The notes under the pieces were generated by a model that saw nothing but the letters and a program-made list of their open reading frames with translations, was not told the DNA's origin and searched no databases. Of a stretch of 11,958 nt of DNA, positions 1 to 7,888 are shown one piece after another (the stretch's first letter is position 1; every line of letters starts with the position of its first letter). The DNA comes from Desulfobacula sp. Lineage in GTDB: Bacteria; Desulfobacterota; Desulfobacteria; Desulfobacterales; Desulfobacteraceae. A program made the position numbers and the translations under genes. The stretch spans positions 1 to 11,958 of the forward strand of contig JAOZRI010000046.1 of the NCBI GenBank assembly GCA_029940235.1, given 5' to 3'.

Positions 1-522
1 CTTAAACCTGATATTGCTGTTCTTGAAGGAGGATACTCAATAGAAGATGCCCTGCCCTATGTAAATCTTGGGATTATACTTGCCATGGCAGGACTTGATT
101 ATTCAGGTGTTATCGAACCTGATTTCAACCAGAAACGTCTTAAACAATCTGTAAGCATTACTGATAAAATCAAAAAAACCACAGATCTTATCAATACTTA
201 TTGGAGTCAACGAGAGGAGCTGAGACAAAAAGAGGGAAGTGTGGGAGATTTCCAGGTCAGGCATAGGGAAATATTTTATGATACTGACAATATTTTTGAA
301 CAGCAGAAAGAAAAAATCAGGATATGCCGGGACTGCGGAGGCAGTTTCCAGATTGATTCCAAGGCAACATCGGGCCATCAAATTCTTGGTGTACATATCC
401 CTGTCAATGCCTGTAAAACATGTATAGAACAAGGGTATAAGTTTTTTGATCAGGCTGATAAAGATAAATTTGATAAAATATTTTTGCAGGACAGGCCAGA
501 AGATACATACAAGATCAAGTGA
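1..522 (+). CDS. Histone deacetylase superfamily protein, C-terminal part (5' end outside window)
   Basis: The open frame runs in from position 1 and stops at TGA 520-522. Its first residues contain LEGGYS, the C-terminal motif of bacterial HDAC/acetoin-utilisation-type amidohydrolases. The Tyr of this motif (codon 12 here) is the catalytic tyrosine that stabilises the intermediate in Zn-dependent deacetylation. The following PYVNLGIILAMAGLDYSG is the usual last helix of the domain. After that comes an unusual tail of about 130 residues: a charged helical linker, then CRDC (codons 109-112) and CKTC (codons 138-141), which look like a four-Cys zinc ribbon. The N-terminal catalytic His/Asp residues lie outside the window. 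The stop codon overlaps the GTG start of epmA, so the two are probably cotranslated. The substrate is unknown; acyl-lysine, acetylpolyamine or another N-acyl amide are all possible. Family confidence is good and function confidence is low. Confidence 0.8.
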   Translation, partial: LKPDIAVLEGGYSIEDALPYVNLGIILAMAGLDYSGVIEPDFNQKRLKQSVSITDKIKKTTDLINTYWSQREELRQKEGSVGDFQVRHREIFYDTDNIFEQQKEKIRICRDCGGSFQIDSKATSGHQILGVHIPVNACKTCIEQGYKFFDQADKDKFDKIFLQDRPEDTYKIK

Positions 523-1436
523 TATCAAACCATAAAAAAAGATACCAGTACCTTGCAACAAGATCCCTTGTAATTCAGGCCATCAGGGATTTTTTTACCC
601 AGAAGAGCTATCTTGAGGTAGAAACCCCCATAAGAACACCAAAGATTATTCCCGAAGCCCATATTGATCCTGTCTTAACAGAAGAGTGTTATCTACAGGC
701 TTCTCCTGAACTCTACATGAAAAGACTGCTATCAAAGGGTTTTAAGAAAATTTTTCAAATCTGTAAATGCTTTAGAAAAAATGAAAGAGGGGTACATCAT
801 CTGCCAGAACTTACCATGCTTGAGTGGTATGCAAAAGATGATACATATCGTGATTTAATGGATCAATGTCAAGCTTTGATAAAATTTATTGCTGCACAGC
901 TTGGTCTTGAAAACCAGATAAAATATCAGGGTAAAATCATAAACCTGGATAAACAGTGGCAGAAGATAACTGTGGAACAGGCTTTTAAAGACTTTGCAGA
1001 CAAAACTCTGGAGACAGCATTAAAAGATAATATTTTTGATGAAACCTTAAGCTTTCAAATAGAACCCGCTCTTGGCAATAAAACCCCTGCTTTCTTATAT
1101 GATTATCCAGCAAGTCTTGCCTCACTTTCAAAACTTAGAAACGACAATCACAAATATTCCCAGAGGTTTGAATTTTATATGGCAGGCATTGAGCTTGCCA
1201 ATGGGTTTACTGAACTTACAGATCCTGCTGAACAAAAATTACGTTTTGAAAAAGAGAATCATATCCGAATTCTTAATAATCTGCATCCAATTGATCTGCC
1301 GGACAGATTTCTCAAAGATCTTGAAACTATGCCTGATTGTGCAGGGATAGCACTGGGAATTGACAGGCTGGTCATGATTCTGTGCAATACTGCATCCATT
1401 GATGATGTCGTTGCTTTTACCCCGGAAGATCTTTAG
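519..1436 (+). CDS. epmA: EF-P lysine aminoacylase EpmA (GenX/PoxA, class II LysRS-like)
   Basis: This 305-aa protein is the stand-alone catalytic core of a class II lysyl-tRNA synthetase without the N-terminal anticodon-binding OB domain, the hallmark of EpmA (E. coli protein about 325 aa). It attaches (R)-beta-lysine, or lysine, to a conserved Lys of elongation factor P, which relieves ribosome stalling at polyproline. Visible signatures are FLEVETP-like SYLEVETPIRTP near the start, SPELYMKRLL, class II motif 2 as FRKNERGVHHLPELTMLEWY, the substrate-binding GIELANGFTELTDP, and motif 3 as MPDCAGIALGIDRLVMIL at the C-terminus. The start is GTG 519; its last bases form the TGA of the upstream HDAC-like gene (GTGA overlap), which implies translational coupling. 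Neither epmB nor efp is in the window, so the beta-lysine route cannot be confirmed. The product is cytoplasmic. Confidence 0.92.
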   Translation: MISNHKKRYQYLATRSLVIQAIRDFFTQKSYLEVETPIRTPKIIPEAHIDPVLTEECYLQASPELYMKRLLSKGFKKIFQICKCFRKNERGVHHLPELTMLEWYAKDDTYRDLMDQCQALIKFIAAQLGLENQIKYQGKIINLDKQWQKITVEQAFKDFADKTLETALKDNIFDETLSFQIEPALGNKTPAFLYDYPASLASLSKLRNDNHKYSQRFEFYMAGIELANGFTELTDPAEQKLRFEKENHIRILNNLHPIDLPDRFLKDLETMPDCAGIALGIDRLVMILCNTASIDDVVAFTPEDL

Positions 1437-1516
1437 GCGTGCAGTATCACTTGAATATCAAAATCTAAGTGTGAGTAATAAACTGCCACCAGCCCTGCCC
1501 TACTCATACATCACTA

Positions 1517-2734
1517 CTAAAGAAGAGAATTGATCTTGTCAAAATAGGTGCTGCGGCAATAGTTTTCAACCTTTACCATTGTCGCAAATGCTTCGGCAAA
1601 ATCATTTTTTCCTGTTGTAAATAGACCATGACCATAAACAATGGCGCTGCTGCTTTGTTCAAGGGCATGGGGAAGTGTATTGCAAAGCCCGAAACGGCCT
1701 GTGCCTACTTCGCCCGGGACAATGGGAGTTTTCCCTGCGAAACGTTTTTTGGGACATCTGATATGACACTGTTCACTGAATTTACAGGCAGCTTTTTCAA
1801 CTGGATCACAATCCATAGATGCAATAACACTAAATTTCGGATGCCCGTGCAAAATAGCCCTGCACCCGGTTTTTTCAATAATTTTCAAGTGGGCGGTAAG
1901 TTCACTTGATGCTGTCAAGCCCGAACTTGTGGAACCATCCATGGGAACAGGGTCAATGCAGCCTTTAAGTGCATCAAGGCTGGATCCAGTCTGGCTGATA
2001 TAAAGGATGTCATTCCAATAGTAGGATACATTGCCAAAATAGGAGTCCACAAGTTCATATTCAATGGTTTTTTGACCTGCTTCAATAATGCTTGAATAGA
2101 CCTGCTCTTCATTGGAAAAAGGTGATAAGGTAAATTCAGGTAATTTTCTTTGTGCCGCTTCCAGGTATGGAAGAATCAAGTCAAAAATTTTTTCGGCATT
2201 TTTTGTAACTGATCCTGTTTGAAGATTGTCAAGAAAGTCGGTAAAAAATTTAACAAAACAGGCAAAACAGGCAGAACTGATGGTTACAAAACACTGTTCA
2301 GGACTGACCGTACCATGGGCTATAACAGCAGGACCATGGAAAGAGCCATGGTTTTTTCCAGGTACAATGATTACACTTTTTCTTTTTTTTAATACTTTAA
2401 TAATCTTTTTTGAATCAAACTCATTAATAACAGGCAGATCATGGAGAAAAGTTTTTGTTTCACAATCTTTTGGCTGAATCAAGCCATTGGATTCAAGGGC
2501 ATTTTGCCCAAGAAAATATATCAGGCTTCCATAGGGTTCCCTAGGCCTTAAAAAGATTAAGGAGTTAATATTTAATCCTTTAAAAACATTTTCCAATACT
2601 TTGGTTTCAGAAGCTTTTCGATTCCATACAAGGGTATCATCCAGGCCACCAATTAGAGGTTGTGACAGCCCCTTATGATCCCCAAGTTTTGCCTGTACAA
2701 GCTTATTGGCATATTTTTTTACAAGTTGTTCCAT
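1517..2734 (-). CDS. Class II aldolase/adducin family protein, tandem-domain form
   Basis: This 405-aa protein is about twice the usual length of fuculose-phosphate-type aldolases (about 215 aa). The C-terminal half has the complete active site: catalytic Glu278 in SSELTAH, metal ligands His296 and His298 in LHGHPKF, and a third His369 in VYGHGLF. These are the Zn-binding residues that polarise the ketose-phosphate carbonyl. The N-terminal half also resembles the fold (NHGSFHGPAVIAHG near residues 130-145) but lacks a clear full ligand set, so it may be a degenerate or structural domain. A Cys-rich insert (CDPVEKAACKFSEQCHIRC, after residue 305) sits between the metal-site motifs. The gene is downstream of, and overlaps by 16 bp, the aldehyde oxidoreductase gene on the same strand. 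This supports a pathway in which the aldolase releases an aldehyde that the partner oxidises. The substrate cannot be read from the sequence; a decarboxylase or epimerase of the same fold is an alternative. Confidence 0.85.
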   Translation of the reverse strand: MEQLVKKYANKLVQAKLGDHKGLSQPLIGGLDDTLVWNRKASETKVLENVFKGLNINSLIFLRPREPYGSLIYFLGQNALESNGLIQPKDCETKTFLHDLPVINEFDSKKIIKVLKKRKSVIIVPGKNHGSFHGPAVIAHGTVSPEQCFVTISSACFACFVKFFTDFLDNLQTGSVTKNAEKIFDLILPYLEAAQRKLPEFTLSPFSNEEQVYSSIIEAGQKTIEYELVDSYFGNVSYYWNDILYISQTGSSLDALKGCIDPVPMDGSTSSGLTASSELTAHLKIIEKTGCRAILHGHPKFSVIASMDCDPVEKAACKFSEQCHIRCPKKRFAGKTPIVPGEVGTGRFGLCNTLPHALEQSSSAIVYGHGLFTTGKNDFAEAFATMVKVENYCRSTYFDKINSLL

Positions 2735-4521
2735 AATTTACAGGTTTCACCTGATAATCCAAGTTCATAAGCTTTCTCTTTTCTGGGCAGCCCCTTTGCA
2801 TCAAGGCCTCTAATTGCATAATATTTTTCTCTTGCCTTCAAAAAATCATCCCGGTTAATGGGAGGAATATTAATTTTATTGCCACTTGATCCAGGCTGTT
2901 TAAAAAACCGGTCAGGAAGATCATCATCCTTTATATCAAACCCGTTGACAGCATTAATAATTCGCTCGTTATAATAGATACGTTCCCCTGTTTGTAAAAG
3001 ATCCTGGGCAGTAGTTTCAATTCCAGTTACAGCTTTAAAAACATTGGCATACTCTTCGAGACCTGCTGCAAAAAAAGCAAATTTACAGGCTGTGAGAGAA
3101 TCAATCACAGCATTTAAATCTTCTGCTATTTTGATAATCCTTGGTTTGCCGCTGAAACTGAACCTATCTGTGGCAACAGGTTTTCTAAAAATCTCATGGC
3201 TGATGGGATATGCCCTCAAATGGCATCCTCCCCGGGTGGAAAAAGCATATCCCAGTGCCATTCCATACGCTCCACGGGGATCGTAGGCAGGAAGTTCCAG
3301 ACCCTTTACAGCCATGGCAGCATGAGGTTTTCCCATTTTTTTGGCATAAAGTGTTGCTCCCATGGCAAGATCTTCTCCTTCATCTTTACCATATGCAATA
3401 TCATCAATGAGAGCTAAAAGTTTTTTTGCAGTGTAATCAATACCTTTTATTTCACGCCTGCACGCCAGAACAGATGCTGTGGATATAGTATCCATACCAT
3501 AATAATTGCACCGCTCATTGGCTTTTAAAACAAGGTCAATATCTTTACAACCAATAAGGGCTGTAAAATGGGACATTGTTTCAAACTCAGGCATGGTAAA
3601 TTGATGTTTTGTGCCTGTTGCAGCTTCAGTTTTAATACCAATTTTTTTGCACATTATATGACAGCCAAGACAACCATGCCTTTTTTGTGGATAAGCTCTT
3701 TCATAAGCTGCAGCATTTAGTTTTGATGCATGTAAAAAATTTGTGCGCAAAAAATTATCCGTGGGCATCATTCTGCGGTTATCCATAAGATCATATACAG
3801 CACCGGTACCAAGTTTACTAAAGCCAAATTGACCCATGAGTACAGGTGAGGCATATGTCAGTCTTAAGATATCTTCTCTTGCCTGTTTTAATTTATCAGG
3901 CTTTTTGACTGTACAATGGCCTGTCCCATTTACAAGGAGGTATTTTATTTTTTTGTGGGCAAAGCAGAGTCCAAGGCCGGCTCTCCCGGCTGAATGATGC
4001 TGATCCACGGTTATGGAAGCAAAATACACACCATTTTCAGCAGCCTGCCCGACTATTGATAAAGATGCCTTTTTTGGCTGAATTTTTTTATTAACTTGAT
4101 TTGTATCAAGCCCCCACAAATTGGCAGCATCTTGCAACTCTACCACGTTGTCATTAACTATAATTCCAACGGGAGTTTCACTTTTTCCTTTGATAACTAT
4201 ACCATCCCAGCCTGCATTTTTCAGCCTGAAACCTAGCTTGCCACCAACAGAGGAGTCTGCAATCAGTCCTGTAAGCGGAGATTTTGAAAGGATATGAGTT
4301 CTGCCCGATGTAGGTGATATACTTCCGGTAAGAGGCCCTGTAAAAACAGAGATGACCATATCATGGTGGTTCCAGGGAAGGTTTGCACACTGTCTTAAAT
4401 ATCTTCCTCCAAAACCCTTTCCGCCAAGGTAAAACAGATAGGTATCAAGATCCGGACGTTCAATTTCAAATCTTTTTTCTGTAAGATTAATATGCAGTAT
4501 TTTACCGGTCCAGCCATACAT
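2719..4521 (-). CDS. Aldehyde:ferredoxin oxidoreductase (tungsten/molybdenum pterin enzyme)
   Basis: This AOR-family protein would oxidise aldehydes to carboxylates, with ferredoxin as acceptor, using a bis-pterin W (or Mo) cofactor and one [4Fe-4S] cluster. The canonical N-terminus MYGWTGKILHINLT is followed by the pterin-binding LGGKGFGGRYLR region. Cluster ligands are Cys284, Cys287 and Cys291 in CLGCHIMC, with the fourth as Cys479 in LTACKF; spacing closely matches that of the Pyrococcus enzyme. The second pterin-binding block is YDPRGAYGMALGYAFSTRGG. The length of 600 aa is normal for the family. ATG 4521 is chosen because the AOR N-terminus begins there; an in-frame TTG at 4533 would add four residues, and neither has a strong Shine-Dalgarno. 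The protein is cytoplasmic, with no signal peptide. It is first gene of a two-gene operon with the class II aldolase. Aor, for, gor and wor subtypes cannot be separated by eye. Confidence 0.93.
   Translation of the reverse strand: MYGWTGKILHINLTEKRFEIERPDLDTYLFYLGGKGFGGRYLRQCANLPWNHHDMVISVFTGPLTGSISPTSGRTHILSKSPLTGLIADSSVGGKLGFRLKNAGWDGIVIKGKSETPVGIIVNDNVVELQDAANLWGLDTNQVNKKIQPKKASLSIVGQAAENGVYFASITVDQHHSAGRAGLGLCFAHKKIKYLLVNGTGHCTVKKPDKLKQAREDILRLTYASPVLMGQFGFSKLGTGAVYDLMDNRRMMPTDNFLRTNFLHASKLNAAAYERAYPQKRHGCLGCHIMCKKIGIKTEAATGTKHQFTMPEFETMSHFTALIGCKDIDLVLKANERCNYYGMDTISTASVLACRREIKGIDYTAKKLLALIDDIAYGKDEGEDLAMGATLYAKKMGKPHAAMAVKGLELPAYDPRGAYGMALGYAFSTRGGCHLRAYPISHEIFRKPVATDRFSFSGKPRIIKIAEDLNAVIDSLTACKFAFFAAGLEEYANVFKAVTGIETTAQDLLQTGERIYYNERIINAVNGFDIKDDDLPDRFFKQPGSSGNKINIPPINRDDFLKAREKYYAIRGLDAKGLPRKEKAYELGLSGETCKLWNNL
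2741..2753 (-). promoter_or_regulatory. Small hairpin over the Shine-Dalgarno-like sequence of the aldolase gene
   Basis: On the minus-strand mRNA the sequence is CAGGT-GAA-ACCTG, a perfect 5-bp stem with a 3-base loop, ending six bases before the aldolase ATG at 2734. It lies inside the last codons of the oxidoreductase gene. The AGGTGA that could serve as ribosome binding site is in the 5' arm and loop. Ribosomes finishing the upstream gene would melt it, so the hairpin is consistent with translational coupling. A 5-bp palindrome can also arise by chance within coding sequence. Confidence 0.3.
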
Positions 4522-4624
4522 ATCATGTATCAATCCAATAGTAATTTAATCCATAAACTAATAATCTAAATTTTATCTTGTTTTTTCTTAATGTTACATG
4601 ATAATTATTATTTTTACTATGATT

Positions 4625-4648
4625 ATTCATTGGATAAATGGAATGAAT
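4625..4648. promoter_or_regulatory. Dyad in the divergent aor / diguanylate cyclase intergenic region
   Basis: The 181 bases between the oxidoreductase start (4521) and the cyclase start (4703) are very AT-rich. They contain one clean inverted repeat, ATTCATT-N10-AATGAAT, of 24 bp. Its position 55 bp before the cyclase start and about 100 bp before the oxidoreductase start fits an operator for either gene. No T-run follows, so it is not a terminator. No regulator can be named and the AT-rich background makes chance dyads likely. No convincing -35/-10 pair was found here. Confidence 0.25.
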
Positions 4649-4702
4649 TTGAAAAATAATTAAAATTCAGCAATTAAAAACCCAAAATGAAAAAAGGTTG
4701 GT

Positions 4703-5740
4703 ATGGCTTATACAGAAGCAAGGAATAAAGCAGGAGAGTATTTAAGGCTTTCATTGAACTATATTGCAAAGTATAATCTACCTGCCAATCCAGTGAATTA
4801 TACGGTTTGGTATGAATATGTCTCTGGAAAAAATCTAAAATTAAAAACTGCCATTGATCATTCCGTAAAAAATGACAAGCCACTCAATAATAATAGTTTA
4901 GAAACTCTATATCAAAAATATGTAACCGATGGTGATAGAATTGTTGTAGGTAAGCTCTTAACCAAAATTTCCCTGATGCTCAAAGATGTTACCAACCATG
5001 TTTCTGACACTGAAGGCGATCTTGCAGGGCATGGCAAAAACCTCGGAGACCTTGCTGAGCAGGTCACTGAAGCCCATGATTATAAAGATATCAAAAATAT
5101 TGTTGATCAGATGCTTGTTGAGACCAAATCTCTTATTCAGTCAGGGCAAAGACTTCAAACAAGAATGAAAATATCTTCCGATGATTTAAAACAGTTGCAC
5201 CAGGATCTGGAAAAATCCCAGCAGGAAGCCCAGACAGATGCTTTGACCTCACTTATCAATAGAAGAGGGCTTGAGAAAAGATTTGAGTTGGAAAGGATAA
5301 GGGCAACGCAGAATAATTCACCATTTTCAATTATCATGGCAGACATTGACCATTTTAAAAGAGTAAATGATAATTTTGGACACCTTGTTGGAGACAGTTT
5401 GTTAAAAAATCTTGCCATTATGATCAAAAGCCATTTAAGGCAAAATGACGTTGCTGCAAGGTATGGAGGAGAAGAATTTTTAATCCTTCTGCCGGAAACA
5501 GGAATTGAGGGTGCAAAAGCTGTAGCTCAAAAAATCAAAAAGGCTTTGGCCATAAAAGAGTGGAAACTTAAGGGAACCGGAGAAAGCATGGGTAACATAA
5601 CTATTTCCATGGGAATTGCCCTATATACATTAAATGAACCTGAAAAAGATCTTGTTAAAAGAGCCGATGATGCACTTTATCTTGCCAAGGACCAGGGCAG
5701 AAACAGAATCATCACAGAACAGGATATCACACAAGGCTGA
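4703..5740 (+). CDS. Diguanylate cyclase with GGEEF domain and intact I-site
   Basis: This 345-aa protein condenses two GTP to cyclic di-GMP. The active-site motif RYGGEEF has GGEEF at residues 255-259, and the inhibitory site RQND (R246-D249) lies exactly five residues upstream, so the enzyme should be active and subject to product inhibition. ADIDHFKRVNDNFGHLVGD supplies the Mg/GTP-binding Asp and Asn/His residues. The N-terminal 160 residues are helical and not membrane-spanning (LNYIAKYNLPANPVNYTVWYEYVSG region), a module often seen before GGDEF domains in proteobacteria with no known ligand. A coiled-coil-like stretch near residues 150-175 (SDDLKQLHQDLEKSQQEAQTD) links the two and would promote the dimer needed for catalysis. 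The start ATG 4703 has AAAAGG five bases upstream. It is transcribed alone, divergent from the oxidoreductase operon and convergent with the ycaO-like gene. The environmental input is unknown. Confidence 0.93.
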   Translation: MAYTEARNKAGEYLRLSLNYIAKYNLPANPVNYTVWYEYVSGKNLKLKTAIDHSVKNDKPLNNNSLETLYQKYVTDGDRIVVGKLLTKISLMLKDVTNHVSDTEGDLAGHGKNLGDLAEQVTEAHDYKDIKNIVDQMLVETKSLIQSGQRLQTRMKISSDDLKQLHQDLEKSQQEAQTDALTSLINRRGLEKRFELERIRATQNNSPFSIIMADIDHFKRVNDNFGHLVGDSLLKNLAIMIKSHLRQNDVAARYGGEEFLILLPETGIEGAKAVAQKIKKALAIKEWKLKGTGESMGNITISMGIALYTLNEPEKDLVKRADDALYLAKDQGRNRIITEQDITQG

Positions 5741-5806
5741 TTTCTCCAACTTATGCGTTGATAGAGAATTATCTATTTTGTAACAGCCTTTTTATCCACT
5801 ATTCGT

Positions 5807-7537
5807 CTATTTATGTTTTAGTTTTTTAATGTTATCCCTTGCAAATGTGATAGAAGGATCTATTTCAAGAGCCATTTCATAATATTGTATTGCAAGTTTG
5901 ACCTGCCCAAGTTCCCGATAGTTTGAACCTATATTAGCATAATTAATGGCAAGAGACGGATCCACTTCAATTGCCTTTTCAAAACATGTGATGGCCTGTT
6001 CATAATTTTTTTGCATAAAATGACAAACTCCCATGGTATTGCACATATCTGGACGCTGCCCATCAATTGCAAGACCTTTTTTACATGTTTCAACAGCTTT
6101 TTCATACTGTTCAAGATCTTTTAAACACGTACCCATATGGGAATAAATATCAGGCATATTCAATTTTACAGGATCTCTGTCAAGGGCTGTTTCAAATTGA
6201 GTTAAAGCTTGCTCCATATCATACATGGCGTTTAGCATTAAGCCTTTGTAAAAACTTGTATAGTATTTACCTGGCAACGCTTTTTCCAGATCATCAAGCT
6301 TTGATAAAGCTTGATCAGGATTAAAACTCTGGGTGATTAATCTGGCAGAGAACATCCCAACACTTGATGCAGCAGCTCTTTCCCTGAAATGCGCTCCTGG
6401 AATAATTGTATAAAATGCAGGGATCTCAAGTTCTTCATGCATTGTATCAATGGCAAAAATGTCATACTCTTTTGTTTTAAGTGCATGTATCAGATTTTTC
6501 ACCTCAATTTTAATATTATCGTTTGAAAGGTCAGGCAGTGTATTGATATTGACCATTTTGTCTGGACTGGTGATAAACCCGGCATCTTTAATATTAGTAA
6601 ATTTGGGAAGGCCGCTTGCAACATAGTTTGACCCAGAATTAAAATCCCCTGCAAGCTGGGCTGTTTCCGTAAGAGCACGGCTCATGGCCTTTTCAGGATC
6701 AGGCGATGTACCTGCTGTCCAGACGATTTCACTCGTGACACCAAATGTGACGGGATCCCAGGCAAGAAGCCCAATTGTGGATATTCCAGTGTCCAGTGAA
6801 AAATTTGAAGCATAGACTTTTATCCCTTCTGCCTTGAATTTTTTGAGCATTTGAATGACCAGAGGATCTGTAAAAGAATCAAGATTTATTCCAGGAACAT
6901 TTAAATTTTCATGGCTGACAATGGATGATGTATGGCGTTCAACAAGTTCACATATCCCTTGAGACAAGGCTTCTTCATTGCAATTTCCAGCACATGGCCC
7001 ATTAAATTCATTGATCATATAAAACCAGTTAAAGGGTATCAAGACTTCATGCTTTTTTGTAAGATTGTATCCTTTTGTCCATTGCAGGGGCAGAGTGTCA
7101 AAAATTGGTTTTACCTTTAATGCTTCCTCTTTATTGTCATGGACTGATTTTATAATCTGATCAAAAGAGAGGGCTTTTTTTCCCAATTTTCCAGGAGTGG
7201 AATAAAAAAAGTTGTTTTCATTTTTTTTAAAAGAAAAAAAGCTGAAGCGTTCGGCAAGCTCCATAACTGCACTGGCTTCTGATTGCTCTGGAGTCCCGCC
7301 TTTACCCATCTGTTTGTTTGTGCCAACCACATCTTGCGCATCATGGCCGCACTCGGAAAAAAAAACCGGGATATCCAGTCGTCCATTATCAATTCTGCGG
7401 GTACAGCTTAAAATATCAAGATTGATATTTTTGGTTTTCTCCTTAAACCTTGCAACGGTCTCTTTTGGGGATACAATCTTGTCCTGATCATATGTATAGC
7501 CTTTAAGGGCATCTTTTAACTCAATCTTATAGCTCAT
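5807..7537 (-). CDS. YcaO-domain protein with C-terminal TPR repeats
   Basis: This 576-aa protein combines an N-terminal YcaO ATP-dependent domain (about residues 1-400) with TPR repeats (about 426-572). ATP/Mg signatures are SEASAVMELAERF (Glu93, Glu96), NEEALSQGICELVERH (Glu197, Glu200, Arg201) and RALTETAQL (Glu291, Gln294). YcaO enzymes phosphorylate backbone amides to make azolines, amidines or thioamides. The size and C-terminal TPR layout match E. coli YcaO (586 aa), which is linked genetically to RimO-dependent beta-methylthiolation of ribosomal protein S12. At least three TPR units are visible, near residues 464-495, 498-529 and 532-563. No TfuA, ThiF/E1-like cyclodehydratase partner, transporter or precursor peptide is adjacent, which argues for the stand-alone E. 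coli-like role rather than a peptide natural product. The ATG at 7537 has AAAGGA upstream at good spacing. The product is cytoplasmic. Confidence 0.9.
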   Translation of the reverse strand: MSYKIELKDALKGYTYDQDKIVSPKETVARFKEKTKNINLDILSCTRRIDNGRLDIPVFFSECGHDAQDVVGTNKQMGKGGTPEQSEASAVMELAERFSFFSFKKNENNFFYSTPGKLGKKALSFDQIIKSVHDNKEEALKVKPIFDTLPLQWTKGYNLTKKHEVLIPFNWFYMINEFNGPCAGNCNEEALSQGICELVERHTSSIVSHENLNVPGINLDSFTDPLVIQMLKKFKAEGIKVYASNFSLDTGISTIGLLAWDPVTFGVTSEIVWTAGTSPDPEKAMSRALTETAQLAGDFNSGSNYVASGLPKFTNIKDAGFITSPDKMVNINTLPDLSNDNIKIEVKNLIHALKTKEYDIFAIDTMHEELEIPAFYTIIPGAHFRERAAASSVGMFSARLITQSFNPDQALSKLDDLEKALPGKYYTSFYKGLMLNAMYDMEQALTQFETALDRDPVKLNMPDIYSHMGTCLKDLEQYEKAVETCKKGLAIDGQRPDMCNTMGVCHFMQKNYEQAITCFEKAIEVDPSLAINYANIGSNYRELGQVKLAIQYYEMALEIDPSITFARDNIKKLKHK

Positions 7538-7888
7538 GAATAATCCTTTGCAACTCTATATCCATTAAATTCTTATAATATAATCTTTAAAAATACTGCT
7601 TATATCACGGAGTAGTATAAAAAAACAATATCTGATATCTGACATTTGGGGGATTTTTGAGGGCAATCATCCTTCAACTGGCGAGTATAGCAAATTTGAA
7701 ATATTCTTTACAAAAATAAAATTATTTTGATTATACATTCTGTTATATAATGGAATATTCTTTTAAAACTATTTGCCTTAAATCACTATTTTGAGTAATG
7801 TTATTTTTTAACTTATCAAATAAAATTGTCTTGTGAATAAATGGTTATATGGGCTTAATTAAAAAGTGAGAGACAAACTACAAACAAA
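7538..7888. other. AT-rich 351-bp intergenic region between divergent genes
   Basis: This is the leader of the minus-strand YcaO-TPR gene and the approach to the first cassette-like gene. Apart from the AAAGGA ribosome binding site near 7545 (minus strand), no gene, RNA or strong promoter was identified. GTTAT occurs at 7742, 7800 and 7844. The last, GTTATAT at 7844-7850, sits 39 bases before the small ORF and is the reverse complement of the left R box of the attC site at 8108, so it could mark the left boundary of the cassette. The inverted-repeat arms expected of an attC are not present there. Confidence 0.35.

Noticed and set aside
103..561. Minus-strand open frame of 152 codons opposite the HDAC-like gene
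   Set aside because: Lies antisense to two convincing coding regions, shows no family motif and is explained as a shadow frame.
1449..1475. CACTT...AAGTG hairpin between epmA and the aldolase as a bidirectional terminator
   Set aside because: Stem of only five pairs with a 14-base loop and no T-run on either strand.
5761..5779. Hairpin ATAGA-N6-TCTAT plus TTTT between the convergent cyclase and YcaO genes as a terminator
   Set aside because: The stem has five mostly A-T pairs with little stability and the T-run is short; too weak to call.
7806..7850. Possible attC upstream of the 74-aa gene (TTTTAAC ... GTTATAT)
   Set aside because: R-box-like ends exist, but the L arms pair over only about four bases, with unequal spacers, in very AT-rich sequence.
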